A stretch of 64,000 bases of DNA from Pseudomonas quercus (GTDB lineage Bacteria > Pseudomonadota > Gammaproteobacteria > Pseudomonadales > Pseudomonadaceae): positions 1-64,000 of the forward strand of contig NZ_JAAVJI010000012.1 in the NCBI RefSeq assembly GCF_012033695.1, in the 5' to 3' direction. How positions within the stretch are numbered: position 1 is the first letter of the stretch; every line of letters begins with the position of its first letter. Of the stretch, positions 26,373 to 34,873 are shown in pieces. The translations under genes were made by a program, and so were the position numbers. The notes below the pieces were generated by a model. The model made no database searches. It saw only the letters and a list, made by a program, of their open reading frames with translations, and was not told the origin of the DNA.

Positions 26373-26570
26373 CTAGCCTTCGGGCTGTTGCCGCAACGAG
26401 GCATTTGCCTGCTTACGCGACTCGCGAACCTTGCCCTCAAGCTCGGAGGCATCCATCGACATACGCCCGTGTTGGACCACGAGAGTATCTATATTTTTCA
26501 AAGCTTGCAGAAAGGCCTCATCCTGAACCTTTTTTGCAACGCTACGTTGCCCAATACGACCGAAAAACAT
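26373..26570 (-). CDS. Possible small protein upstream of cadA
   Basis: A 65-residue reading frame between cadA and cadR, on the cadA strand. The ATG at 26570 follows AGGTGAGG by a good distance, and a GTG nine bases earlier is an alternative. The product (MFFGRIGQRSVAKK..., with NIDTLVVQHGRMSMDASELEGK) is soluble, charged and helical-looking, without cysteine or metal motifs. I recognise no family. It is upstream of the cadA promoter, so it needs its own promoter. It could be a real small gene or chance. Confidence 0.45.
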   Translation of the reverse strand: MFFGRIGQRSVAKKVQDEAFLQALKNIDTLVVQHGRMSMDASELEGKVRESRKQANASLRQQPEG

Positions 26571-26705
26571 AAACCTCACCTGGCAGAATAGGTGGCACTA
26601 TTTGAGCGAACCATAGCATAGCCAGCGCCCTACCAGCACCCCACGAGAGTTTTGCGAAATGTCTCGAAAATGGCCCTAAAAATAGGCAAAAGTGGAGGTA
26701 AGCGT

Positions 26706-27152
26706 ATGAAGATCGGCACCCTGGCTAAAGCCACTGATTGCCAGGTGGAAACCATTCGTTATTACGAGCGCGAACGGCTTCTGCCCGCGCCTGCGCGTAC
26801 GGAAGGCAATTACCGGGAATACACCCAAGCCCATGTAGAACGGCTTACGTTTATCCGTAATTGCCGCACGCTGGACATGACCCTAGACGAAATCCGTGCC
26901 CTGCTGGCTCTTCGAGACAATGCCAGTGCCCCATGCGAAAGCGTGAATACGCTGGTGGATGAACACATCAACCACGTGCGCGCGCGTATCAATGGCTTAC
27001 TGGCGCTGGAGGCGCAACTGGTCGGGCTGCGCGAACGCTGTCAGGTCAGTGATACCACTGCGCAATGCGGCATTCTAGAGCGACTTGAAGTCAGCGGCGC
27101 CGTGGAGCTGGAGGCCGAGGCTAGTCATGTGGGCCGCAGTCATGGGCATTGA
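26706..27152 (+). CDS. cadR: MerR-family heavy-metal regulator CadR
   Basis: A 147-residue regulator, the length of known P. putida CadR. The N-terminal winged helix is KIGTLAKATDCQVETIRYYERERLLP. A dimerisation helix follows, then metal-ligand cysteines Cys77 (APCESV), Cys112 and Cys121 (RCQVSDTTAQC). The C-terminal loop spacing of nine is like PbrR/ZntR as I recall them. The tail ends in HVGRSHGH, the His-rich end typical of CadR. It would twist the cadA promoter into an active form when Cd, Zn or Pb binds. ATG 26706 starts the DNA-binding domain. Confidence 0.92.
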   Translation: MKIGTLAKATDCQVETIRYYERERLLPAPARTEGNYREYTQAHVERLTFIRNCRTLDMTLDEIRALLALRDNASAPCESVNTLVDEHINHVRARINGLLALEAQLVGLRERCQVSDTTAQCGILERLEVSGAVELEAEASHVGRSHGH

Positions 27153-27228
27153 GGGGGGCATGGCTGCGCGCAAGGCAGCCAGCTTATCAAGTACTTCAAG
27201 CCGTCCCATTTATCTAGGACCAGAAAGC

Positions 27229-27254
27229 AAAAAGCCCCGGTGATCGCACCGAGG
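27229..27254 (-). terminator. Intrinsic terminator downstream of thyA
   Basis: On the minus strand CCTCGGTG (27254-27247), loop CGAT and CACCGGGG (27242-27235) form a stem followed by CTTTTT. It lies about 130 bases after the thyA stop. No convincing gene lies between, only an open frame whose sequence overlaps the hairpin. Confidence 0.7.
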
Positions 27255-27384
27255 ACTAGACGCCGACCGGGATCTCCCAGTCCATTTGCGGGAATTTTAT
27301 GTTTGATAACGCTTAAGCACAACGGCTACGCCTTTAGGCGCTGACTGCCCTACCGGTTTGCCTTGATCAAAACGCCTAGCGCCC

Positions 27385-28356
27385 TCACACCGCCATCGGC
27401 GCCGTCAGTGGCGGATGATGCTCGTACCCTTCCAGCCAAAAGTCACTCGGCTCCACCTGCTCCAGCCATTCAGGTGCATATACGCCCGTGGTGGCGTAGT
27501 CCGGTATACGGTCCGAAATCACCAGCTTCGGCGCGGGCAAGGGCTCGCGGCGCATCTGCTCGTTGAGCATGTCCAGGTGGTTCACATACACGTGGGCATC
27601 GCCTACGAAGTAGGCGAGCCAGCGTGGGGTATAGCCGGTCAGGCGGCCGAACAGCGAGAGCATGGCAGCGCCTTCGGTGATGTTGAACGGCGTACCTAAG
27701 CCCAGGTCGTTCGAGCGAATATAGAGCGTAAGGGACAGCTCGCGGGTTTGTGCGTTGGGGTGGAACTGGTACAGCAGATGGCACGGTGGCAACGCCATTT
27801 CGTCCAGTTGCGCGCAGTTCCAGCCATGGAACAGGATGCGGCGGCTGCCAGGGTCGTTGACGATGGTATCTAGGCATTGGCGCACCTGGTCGATGGCCTT
27901 GTACAGCACCACGAAGGCTTCGCCGCCCTCCTCGTCTTCAGCAATGCGGCGGTAGCCCTGCGCCAGGCAAGCGTCGATGGCTGCGCTGTTGCTCACGGCG
28001 ATGCGCTTGTAGGCAGGCCATTTGCGCCACTGCACGCCGTAGATCTCGCCCAGGTCGTCCGTGCCCTGCCGGAACGGGTTGTTCAGCCATTGGCTGTTTT
28101 CGTTAGCGTTCTGGTCCCACACCTTGCACCCCAAGGCACGGAAGTCCGCCGCACTGTTAGCACCGCGCAGGAAGCCGACCATTTCCCCCACCGCCGCCTT
28201 GAATGCCAGCTTGCGGGTGGTGATGGCAGGGAAGCCCTGGGTGAGGTCGAACTTCAACATGGCGCCCGGCAGGCTGATGGTATCCACGCCCGTACGGTTG
28301 GCCTGGCGTGTGCCCTGCTGAATAACCTGAGCGACGAGATCGAGATAGTGCTTCAT
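27385..28356 (-). CDS. thyA: Thymidylate synthase
   Basis: A 323-residue ThyA that methylates dUMP to dTMP with methylene-tetrahydrofolate. The catalytic cysteine is in LPPCHLLYQF. The dUMP-binding RRILFHGWN and SNDLGLGTPFN are present, and the N-terminal LTQGFPAITTRKLAFKA is canonical. ATG 28356 begins MKHYLDLV; the longer frame to 28371 is unlikely. Length is longer than E. coli ThyA (264) because of the mid-protein insertion seen in pseudomonads. It lies 45 bp downstream of lgt, the usual lgt-thyA pair. Confidence 0.97.
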   Translation of the reverse strand: MKHYLDLVAQVIQQGTRQANRTGVDTISLPGAMLKFDLTQGFPAITTRKLAFKAAVGEMVGFLRGANSAADFRALGCKVWDQNANENSQWLNNPFRQGTDDLGEIYGVQWRKWPAYKRIAVSNSAAIDACLAQGYRRIAEDEEGGEAFVVLYKAIDQVRQCLDTIVNDPGSRRILFHGWNCAQLDEMALPPCHLLYQFHPNAQTRELSLTLYIRSNDLGLGTPFNITEGAAMLSLFGRLTGYTPRWLAYFVGDAHVYVNHLDMLNEQMRREPLPAPKLVISDRIPDYATTGVYAPEWLEQVEPSDFWLEGYEHHPPLTAPMAV

Positions 28357-28400
28357 AAGCATCCTGAACAAAGCGGGGCCAGCAGCCCCGCTGACAAGCG

Positions 28401-29210
28401 TTAGGCGGTTTGCCGGGCGGCAGGGTCACGGTGGTAGGCGAACCAGATCAGGCCGAGGCCGCCGATAATCATGGGCAGGCATAGCACCTGGCCCATGGTC
28501 AGCCAGTTCCAGGCCAGGTAGCCCAACTGTGCGTCCGGCACGCGCACGAACTCCACGATGAACCGGAAAATGCCGTAGAACAGCGCAAACATGCCGGAAA
28601 CTGCCATGGTGGGGCGCGGCTTGCGCGAGTAGAGCCACAGGATAGCGAACAGCGCGACGCCTTCGAGCGCGAACTGGTACAGCTGCGACGGATGGCGCGG
28701 CAACTGAGCGGGGTCGCTGAAGGCTGGGAACACCATGGCCCACGGCAGATCAGTAGGCTTGCCCCATAGCTCGGCGTTGATGAAGTTACCGATACGCCCA
28801 GCACCCAGACCCAACGGCACGAAGGGGGCGATGAAGTCCATGAGTTCGAAGAAGGTTTTGTTGTTGCGCTTGCCAAACCACCAGGTCGACAGCATCACTC
28901 CGATCAGGCCGCCATGGAAGGACATGCCCCCTTTCCACACTTCGAAGATAAGCGCCGGCTGGGCAATATAGGCAGGCAAGTCGTAGAACAGCACATAACC
29001 CAGCCGCCCACCCAGTATCACCCCCATGGCGACCCAGAAAATCAGGTCCGACAGCTTTTCGCGGTTCCAGGTGGGGTCGAAGCGGTGCAAACGGGTTGGT
29101 GCCAGCAGCCAGGCGCTGCCAATGCCCACCAGGTACATCAAGCCGTACCAGTGAATCTTCAGGGGCCCCAGGCTCAAGGCCACGGGGTCTATCTGCGGGT
29201 AAGGCAGCAT
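28401..29210 (-). CDS. lgt: Phosphatidylglycerol:prolipoprotein diacylglyceryl transferase
   Basis: A 269-residue, seven-helix inner-membrane enzyme that adds diacylglycerol to the lipobox cysteine of prolipoproteins. Visible signatures are IHWYGLMYLVGI, the essential HGGLIGV region, and the Lgt pattern GRIGNFINAELWGKPTDLPW. ATG 29210 gives the standard N-terminus MLPYPQIDPVAL; an in-frame start at 29240 is less likely. It is probably co-transcribed with thyA. Confidence 0.97.
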   Translation of the reverse strand: MLPYPQIDPVALSLGPLKIHWYGLMYLVGIGSAWLLAPTRLHRFDPTWNREKLSDLIFWVAMGVILGGRLGYVLFYDLPAYIAQPALIFEVWKGGMSFHGGLIGVMLSTWWFGKRNNKTFFELMDFIAPFVPLGLGAGRIGNFINAELWGKPTDLPWAMVFPAFSDPAQLPRHPSQLYQFALEGVALFAILWLYSRKPRPTMAVSGMFALFYGIFRFIVEFVRVPDAQLGYLAWNWLTMGQVLCLPMIIGGLGLIWFAYHRDPAARQTA

Positions 29211-29498
29211 GTCTCTTCCTCGATCAAAGCCAAAGCTCACGCCAAACGGCAGGGTCCGGGAACGGCCTCGTCGAGGTCCGCTACCGTGAGCGAGGGCGCA
29301 TGGTAACGGATCAGGCGGTGCCCCCTCCAGTGAAGGTGACGGGAGTGTGTTGTGGTGGGGTGTATAGGGGCTGAAAGAGAGTAGCCTAGTAGGGCTACGG
29401 CCAGGAGGTGTTTTTCAGCCCGAAGCGGACAGTCGTTATGAACAATTTCTGGCTACGGACAGATGGACTTTGTTTACTTATGGCTATTGGTTATAGCG
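29211..29498. other. Intergenic region between lgt and the GST gene
   Basis: This 288-bp spacer lies upstream of lgt. It contains a small hairpin GTAGCC-TAGTA-GGGCTAC (29381-29398) and no convincing coding frame. The bases become AT-richer toward the GST gene. Confidence 0.4.
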
Positions 29499-30125
29499 TT
29501 ACGGCTGGCCCTCTCCAGAGTAGCGGACATAACCTTCCCGTTGGTTTAATCGATCCTGGTACGCACTGACTGCAGAGAACGCGGGGCGCTCGAATGGCGT
29601 CTGGAGCCAACGATTCACCGAAAGTCCAATAGCAATGTCGGCCAAGGTGAAATGTTTTCCAGTAACGAACGCACCTGTCTCTGTCAATTGCCGATCGAGA
29701 ATAGCCATGGTGCCTGCCCACCGGGCCTGACCTTGGCGCAATAGATCAGGGTCCTGGTAATCCGGATTATTCCGCACTATGGAGTGAAAGACATAACTCC
29801 ATGAGGGATTGAGTTCTGCGGCTTGCCAGTCAAGCCATTGGTCCACTCGTGCCCTGGTTCTTGGCTCCTGAGGGTAAAGCATGCCCTGACCGGGGCCGTT
29901 CGCGAGATAGCGTAGGATACTGTTGGACTCCCACAGAACGAAGTCATTCTCTACCAACACTGGAATCTGGGCGTTAGGATTCAGAGCCAAAAATTCAGAT
30001 GCCTTGGGTGATCTAAAACCTAAGCCCCAGTCGGAATCATGCTCAAAGGGCAGCCTAAGCTCTGTGCAAGCCCATAGTACTTTCCGCACATTGATAGAAG
30101 AGGACCGCCCGAGAATCTTCCGCAT
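29499..30125 (-). CDS. Glutathione S-transferase family protein
   Basis: A 208-residue GST. The N-terminal thioredoxin-like domain has RSSSINVRKVLWACTEL, where a serine of the SSS run is the likely glutathione-activating residue. NPNAQIPVLVEN and LWESNSILRYLA (the glutathione-binding E-S pair) follow. The helical C-terminal domain has HFTLADIAIGLSVNRW. It would conjugate glutathione to an unknown electrophile in the cytoplasm. Codon and base usage are visibly less GC-rich than in lgt and ptsP on either side, which suggests accessory DNA. Confidence 0.88.
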   Translation of the reverse strand: MRKILGRSSSINVRKVLWACTELRLPFEHDSDWGLGFRSPKASEFLALNPNAQIPVLVENDFVLWESNSILRYLANGPGQGMLYPQEPRTRARVDQWLDWQAAELNPSWSYVFHSIVRNNPDYQDPDLLRQGQARWAGTMAILDRQLTETGAFVTGKHFTLADIAIGLSVNRWLQTPFERPAFSAVSAYQDRLNQREGYVRYSGEGQP

Positions 30126-30250
30126 TGCATTTTTCCTTGCCTATGCTGAGAAGCCCGAAGCCTAGCATTAGTCAGTATCTGGCCACGAGAGGCTGGATTT
30201 GGTTATCACCGATCCTGCCGGGAGACGGTAATGGATCGATAGCCATCCAG

Positions 30251-30358
30251 TTATATGCATTCGTGCATATGTGCTCTCTGGAATTTGACACTCATTTCTG
30301 AAACATCAGATGATGCTCCCATGATTACTTGCAGCCGCCTGCCCATGATACGTTCCAT
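30251..30358 (-). CDS. Possible 35-residue small protein
   Basis: The ATG at 30358 is preceded by AAGGAGG and a five-base spacer, a near-ideal Shine-Dalgarno arrangement that is rare by chance. The product is 35 residues (MERIMGRRLQ... ending HMHECI) with no hydrophobic segment. The frame extends open further upstream to 30487, but the ribosome site argues for the short form. It could be a leader peptide or a remnant of a longer gene. No family is recognised. Confidence 0.35.
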   Translation of the reverse strand: MERIMGRRLQVIMGASSDVSEMSVKFQRAHMHECI

Positions 30359-30416
30359 GATGACCTCCTTCGGCGGGCCATAGGGCGTTTCGCGCGTAAA
30401 TCCAACGCACACCCAA

Positions 30417-30445
30417 AGCCCCACCACGAATGGTCGGGGCTTTTT
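30417..30445 (+). terminator. Strong intrinsic terminator in the GNAT leader
   Basis: AGCCCC-ACCA, loop CGAA, TGGT-C-GGGGCT and then TTTTT form a classical Rho-independent terminator in plus orientation. It ends 40 bases before the GNAT start codon, leaving little room for a promoter downstream of it. It may therefore act as an attenuator, or end a short upstream transcript. Confidence 0.8.
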
Positions 30446-30485
30446 CATGCTCCGGTCATGAACGAATACGACAAGGAGCGTGAGC

Positions 30486-30956
30486 ATGTTGCAGATCCGC
30501 CCAGCCAGGTACAGCGATGCCGAGGCCGCTTTTGATATTCGGTTTCAGGCGATACGACACCAGTGTATTACTGTGTACACGTCAGAACAGGTTCAGGCCT
30601 GGACGGAGGTGCAGCTGACGGACCGGTACAGGGCCAATGTAGAGCGCCAGTACCATATTGCATGGTGGGGCGAAGTAGCGATTGCCACGGGGCTGATCGA
30701 TTTACAATCTGCAGAGTTGGGTGCTCTTTTTGTACTGCCTGCGTTCATGGGGCAGGGAGTTGGCAAGTCCATGATCCAGTATCTGGAACGGCTGGCGCTT
30801 GAGGCTGGGCTTGACGAGATTCATCTGGACGCGACTCCGAATGCCACTGCGTTCTACCGCCGCTGCGGTTACCACGGAGAGGTTGCAGGTATATATACCT
30901 CACCTTCGGGCCTCCAGCTGGCATGCACGCCCATGCGCAAACGATTAGTCGGCTGA
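30486..30956 (+). CDS. GNAT-family N-acetyltransferase
   Basis: A 156-residue acetyltransferase with an N-terminal IRPARYSDAEAAFDIR, the acetyl-CoA loop LPAFMGQGVGKSMIQYLE, and the C-terminal ATPNATAFYRRCGYH typical of GNAT enzymes. ATG 30486 is preferred because AAGGAG lies just upstream; a GTG six bases earlier would be too close to it. The substrate (amine, antibiotic or protein) cannot be inferred. It stands alone in the accessory stretch, behind a terminator. Confidence 0.88.
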   Translation: MLQIRPARYSDAEAAFDIRFQAIRHQCITVYTSEQVQAWTEVQLTDRYRANVERQYHIAWWGEVAIATGLIDLQSAELGALFVLPAFMGQGVGKSMIQYLERLALEAGLDEIHLDATPNATAFYRRCGYHGEVAGIYTSPSGLQLACTPMRKRLVG

Positions 30957-31058
30957 GGTTGCGAGGGGCCACACCGGGGGGTGCCCAAAAGCACGCGTCG
31001 TGCGGCCCTAGGCTATTTGCTTTAATACTCGTAAAAACCCCGCGCACTGCCCTGCTCA

Positions 31059-31616
31059 TCAATAATCTAAGATTTTTAGGCTAGGCCAGGTAGCAAGCCA
31101 GTTTTTCGATCTGACGCGCTCTAGATAAATCGGCTTTTTTTCCAGTTGGAATCTTGCTGTTGGTCGGACAACGAGATTGAAAAGGTCATCCAACCCGAAT
31201 GGAGCTGACACTTCGATTACGTCATCCACTCCAAGCCTAACCGCGACCCCTGTCGCCGTTTCGCACCAGCCCGTCATGGCGTGTGCAACGGAGCTGTAAG
31301 GCATATCGTGATTGCGTACATGCATCCGTGCCTGGTTTTTCACCGACCAGTTCAATGAAGGCGCTAAAGAGAGCAGCTGGTTCTCGATCTCAACGTCGAT
31401 AGCCGAATCGGTGCGTGTTTTATCAAACCAAACCACATCGATATCGGACGGTAGCGGTGAATAGGTTCGATTGTGCTGCCTATCCCATATGGCACTGCGC
31501 ACAAAACCTGCAGCTATCCAACAATCTGGAAGCCCTATAGTGCTAACGATGCGGAGCGCCTCCAACCGTACTGGATCTGCGCCTATCATGGCCTGCAATT
31601 GGCAAAGATGGTTCAT
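31059..31616 (-). CDS. Nucleotidyltransferase-like protein (PF06042 type)
   Basis: A 185-residue protein of the COG3575/DUF925 group. AAGFVRSAIWDRQHN and PSDIDVVWFD give the G(S/F)xR and DxD features of a nucleotidyltransferase fold. C-terminal motifs DDLFNLVVRPT and LERVRSKNWLATWP are typical of this small family. The function is not established; the fold suggests nucleotide transfer to RNA, protein or a small molecule. Base composition is lower in GC than in the flanking core genes. It faces away from the NRDE gene. Confidence 0.85.
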   Translation of the reverse strand: MNHLCQLQAMIGADPVRLEALRIVSTIGLPDCWIAAGFVRSAIWDRQHNRTYSPLPSDIDVVWFDKTRTDSAIDVEIENQLLSLAPSLNWSVKNQARMHVRNHDMPYSSVAHAMTGWCETATGVAVRLGVDDVIEVSAPFGLDDLFNLVVRPTARFQLEKKPIYLERVRSKNWLATWPSLKILDY

Positions 31617-31761
31617 ACACTTACGGGCCGTATTGTGAAATCAAAGATTATCAGCCTACAAGGCTTCCGTCCCCTCTCTCACTATTAGCACCCTCTTAAA
31701 TCACCCCCCGCCCCCTACCTCCCTTATGATGCCCACACACCCCTCACCCACGGAACCTCCC

Positions 31762-32508
31762 ATGTGCCTGATTGCATTCGCGTGGCGCCCTGGCCACGCC
31801 CAGCCGCTTATCGTTGCTGCCAACCGGGACGAGTTCTACGCACGCCCCACTGCTCCCCTAGCGGCTTGGCCAGACGCGCCGGGAGTATGTGCCGGGCGGG
31901 ACCTGGAAGCCGGCGGCACCTGGTTGGGTATCGGGCCAGCAGGTCGCTTTGCGGCGGTGACCAACATCCGTGGCGGTGGAAAGACGCAGGGGCAGCGGTC
32001 CAGAGGTGAGTTGTGCGCGGCGTATCTGAAAGGCGACTGCTCGCTGCAGGCCTATGCCCACACCGTGCATGCGCAGGCAGGTGAGTATGCGGGGTTCAAC
32101 CTGTTGCTGGGCGACAGGCAGGCGCTGTATTACCTCAGCAGCCATACCGCACCCGAGGCCCTGGGTGAAGGGGTATATGGGCTGTCCAACGCTGGCCTGA
32201 ACACGCCTTGGTCCAAATTACTGAAGGCTCGTGCGGCCTTGGCAGACCATTTGGCTGATACGCCGGACACGTGGTTCGACATGCTCGCTAACCCTGAACT
32301 TGCCGCGGATGCCGACCTTCCGCAGACGGGCGTGGGGCTTGTGACAGAGCGGTTACTATCGAGCATATTCATTGCCAATGAAACGTACGGCACACGGGCC
32401 AGTACTGTGCTGGTTACCCAGGCTGATGGCGCGAGAACCCTGATCGAGCGTAGCTTTGGGCCTGGGGGCAGGCCATTGGGGGAAGTGAAACGGGTGGTTC
32501 CGGCCTAA
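31762..32508 (+). CDS. NRDE/TANGO2-family protein
   Basis: A 248-residue protein with the family N-terminus MCLIAFAW, in which Cys2 would be exposed after methionine removal, and the NRDE motif in VAANRDEFYARPT. GGTWLGI and AVTNIRGGG are also conserved. The eukaryotic homologue TANGO2 affects Golgi, lipid and haem handling; the bacterial role is unknown. ATG 31762 is chosen because it places Cys at position 2. It converges with ptsP across 63 bp. Confidence 0.9.
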   Translation: MCLIAFAWRPGHAQPLIVAANRDEFYARPTAPLAAWPDAPGVCAGRDLEAGGTWLGIGPAGRFAAVTNIRGGGKTQGQRSRGELCAAYLKGDCSLQAYAHTVHAQAGEYAGFNLLLGDRQALYYLSSHTAPEALGEGVYGLSNAGLNTPWSKLLKARAALADHLADTPDTWFDMLANPELAADADLPQTGVGLVTERLLSSIFIANETYGTRASTVLVTQADGARTLIERSFGPGGRPLGEVKRVVPA

Positions 32509-32571
32509 CCTGGATACGGCTCAGGTGGGTTGTTCACGGGCTTTGCCCGGTGCCACAGCCTCCAATGCGTG

Positions 32572-34851
32572 TCAGAGGCTTTTTGGGGCAGCCGGGTTGA
32601 TCATCCGTGCCAGGCCCTGGTTTTTCAGGGCCAGTTGCAACGTACTGTGCACCAGTTGTGGGTTGTCGATTTTCATCAATTGGGCCAGCAGCTCGCAGGA
32701 TTTTTCATGGCTAACCTGGCGCAGCATCCATTTCACCTTGGGCAGGTTGGTGGCGTTCATGGACAGGCTGTCATACCCCATGGCCATCAGCAGCACAGCA
32801 GCAGCAGGGTCGCCGGCCATTTCTCCGCAGATGCTTACGGGCTTGCCCTCGGCATGGGCCTCGGTCACTACATGCTGCAGGGCCATCAGTACGGCCGGGT
32901 GCAGGTAGTCATAGAGGTCGGCTACACGCGGGTTGTTGCGGTCCACCGCTAGCAGGTACTGGGTCAGGTCGTTCGAACCTACGGAGAGGAAGTCCACCTG
33001 GCGTGCCAAGTCCCGGGTCTGGTACACGGCAGCAGGGATTTCCACCATCACGCCAATCGGCGGCATCGGCACGTCGGTGCCTTCGTCGCGCACCTCGCCC
33101 CAGGCCCGATGCAGCAGGTGCAGGGCCTCTTCAAGTTCATGGGTGCCGGAAATCATCGGCAGCAGGATGCGCAGGTTGTCCAGGCCTTCGCTGGCCTTGA
33201 GCATTGCCCGTGCCTGCACCAGGAAAATCTCCGGGTGGTCGAGCGTGACCCGAATGCCGCGCCAGCCCAGGAAGGGGTTTTCTTCCTTGATGGGGAAGTA
33301 GGACAAGGCCTTGTCGCCGCCGATATCCAGGCTGCGCATGGTGACGGGCAGGGGGTGGAAGGCAGCCAGTTGCTCGCGGTAGATTGCCGTCTGCTCTTTC
33401 TCGGACGGGAAGCGCTGGTTAATCATGAATGGCACTTCGGTGCGGTACAGGCCTACACCTTCGGCGCCACGCTGTTGGGCACGGGCCACGTCGGCCAGCA
33501 GGCCGGTGTTGACCCACAGCGGCATACGGTGACCATCCAGGGTTACGCAAGGCAGCTCACGCAGCGCGTCCAGGCCCTTGGCCAGTTCGCGCTCTTCTTC
33601 GACCACGGCAGCGTATTGCTTGGTCAGGATGTCGCTGGGGTTAGTGAAGACCTCGCCATGGTAGCCATCGACGATCATCTTGATGCCGTCGACCTTCGAG
33701 TACGGTAGGTCTACCAGGCCCATGACCGTAGGAATGCCCATGGCACGCGCCAGGATCGCCACGTGGGAGTTGCCAGAGCCCATCACAGAGATAAGGCCCA
33801 CCAGCTTGCCTTCGGGCACCTCCCCCAACATGGCAGGCGACAGCTCTTCACTCACCAGAATGGTGTTGTCCGGGTACACCAGGGTTTGCTGCCGCTCCTG
33901 CTGCAGGTAGGCCAGCAGGCGGCGGCCAAGGTCTTTCACATCCGAGGCGCGCTCGCGCAGGTAAGCGTCGTCCATCAGCTCAAAGCGGTTCACATGCTCG
34001 GTGACCACCTGGCGCAGCGCGCCCTGGGCCCACTGGCCGGTCTTGATCACGTTGCGCACTTCACTGCCCAGCGAGGCGTCGTCCAGCATCATCAGGTACA
34101 CATCGAACAAAGCACGCTCTTCTGGCCGAAGCTGGGTTGCCAGCTTTGCCGAGAGGGTGCGCATGTCGTTGCGCACGCCTTCGAGGGCCGTTTCGAACAG
34201 CTGTATTTCGGCCTGGATGTCCGTAACGGTACGGTCTGGTACCACCTCCAGGTCTGCCGGAGGCAATACCACTACCGCTGTGCCCACGGCAGCGCCTGGT
34301 GAGCCGGGAACGCCTACGAAACGGGCCTCCTGCGTGCCCTTGCCCTGGCGGCCCAGCCCACGAATAGAGCCTGTGGCTTCGGCATGGGCGATAACGCCGG
34401 CCAATTGGGCACTCATGGTCACCAGGAAGGCCTCTTCGCCTTCATCGAACTGGCGGCGTTCCTTTTGCTGGATCACCAACACACCCACCACGCGACGGTG
34501 GTGGATGATGGGCGCACCCAGGAACGAGGCATAGCGCTCTTCGCCCGTTTCGGCGAAGTAGCGATAGCGAGGGTGGTCTGCTGCGTTTTCGAGGTTCAGG
34601 GGTTCTTCGCGCGTGCCAACCAGGCCGACCAAGCCTTCGTTGGGGGCCATGCTCACGCGACCAATGGAGCGCTTGTTCAAGCCCTCGGTGGCCATCAGTA
34701 CGAAACGGTTGGATTCCGGGTCCAGCAGGTACACCGAGCACACTTGGCTGCTCATGGCTTCCTGCACGCGGATGACAATGATCCCCAACGCCGTTTTGAG
34801 ATCTTTGGCGGAGTTTACTTCCTGAACGATCTTGCGCAGCGTATTGAGCAT
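32572..34851 (-). CDS. ptsP: Phosphoenolpyruvate-protein phosphotransferase of the nitrogen PTS (EI-Ntr)
   Basis: A 759-residue enzyme with an N-terminal GAF domain (about 1-150) that senses nitrogen status, as in EI-Ntr. The PEP-utiliser domains follow: the phosphorylated histidine is in GSGNSHVAILARAMG. The PEP-binding barrel has LDIGGDKALSYFP, GVMVEIPAAV, SVGSNDLTQYLLAVDRNN and ICGEMAGDP. It passes phosphate from PEP to NPr and on to PtsN. It lies 22 bp downstream of rppH in the conserved rppH-ptsP operon. Confidence 0.97.
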   Translation of the reverse strand: MLNTLRKIVQEVNSAKDLKTALGIIVIRVQEAMSSQVCSVYLLDPESNRFVLMATEGLNKRSIGRVSMAPNEGLVGLVGTREEPLNLENAADHPRYRYFAETGEERYASFLGAPIIHHRRVVGVLVIQQKERRQFDEGEEAFLVTMSAQLAGVIAHAEATGSIRGLGRQGKGTQEARFVGVPGSPGAAVGTAVVVLPPADLEVVPDRTVTDIQAEIQLFETALEGVRNDMRTLSAKLATQLRPEERALFDVYLMMLDDASLGSEVRNVIKTGQWAQGALRQVVTEHVNRFELMDDAYLRERASDVKDLGRRLLAYLQQERQQTLVYPDNTILVSEELSPAMLGEVPEGKLVGLISVMGSGNSHVAILARAMGIPTVMGLVDLPYSKVDGIKMIVDGYHGEVFTNPSDILTKQYAAVVEEERELAKGLDALRELPCVTLDGHRMPLWVNTGLLADVARAQQRGAEGVGLYRTEVPFMINQRFPSEKEQTAIYREQLAAFHPLPVTMRSLDIGGDKALSYFPIKEENPFLGWRGIRVTLDHPEIFLVQARAMLKASEGLDNLRILLPMISGTHELEEALHLLHRAWGEVRDEGTDVPMPPIGVMVEIPAAVYQTRDLARQVDFLSVGSNDLTQYLLAVDRNNPRVADLYDYLHPAVLMALQHVVTEAHAEGKPVSICGEMAGDPAAAVLLMAMGYDSLSMNATNLPKVKWMLRQVSHEKSCELLAQLMKIDNPQLVHSTLQLALKNQGLARMINPAAPKSL

Positions 34852-34873
34852 GGCTCGGGGTCGAACTCCGTCG

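Larger units (their letters stand above)
30126..30485. other. Intergenic region between the GST and GNAT genes
   Basis: This stretch of about 360 bp holds an ATATGCA-TTCG-TGCATAT hairpin (30253-30270), a 20-codon plus-strand frame (30321-30383), a 35-codon minus-strand frame beginning at 30358 with an excellent AAGGAGG ribosome site, and a strong plus-strand terminator (30417-30445). None of the short frames matches a family I know. Confidence 0.4.

Noticed and set aside
27140..27322. 60-codon minus-strand frame after thyA
   Set aside because: It spans the thyA terminator and lacks a ribosome site.
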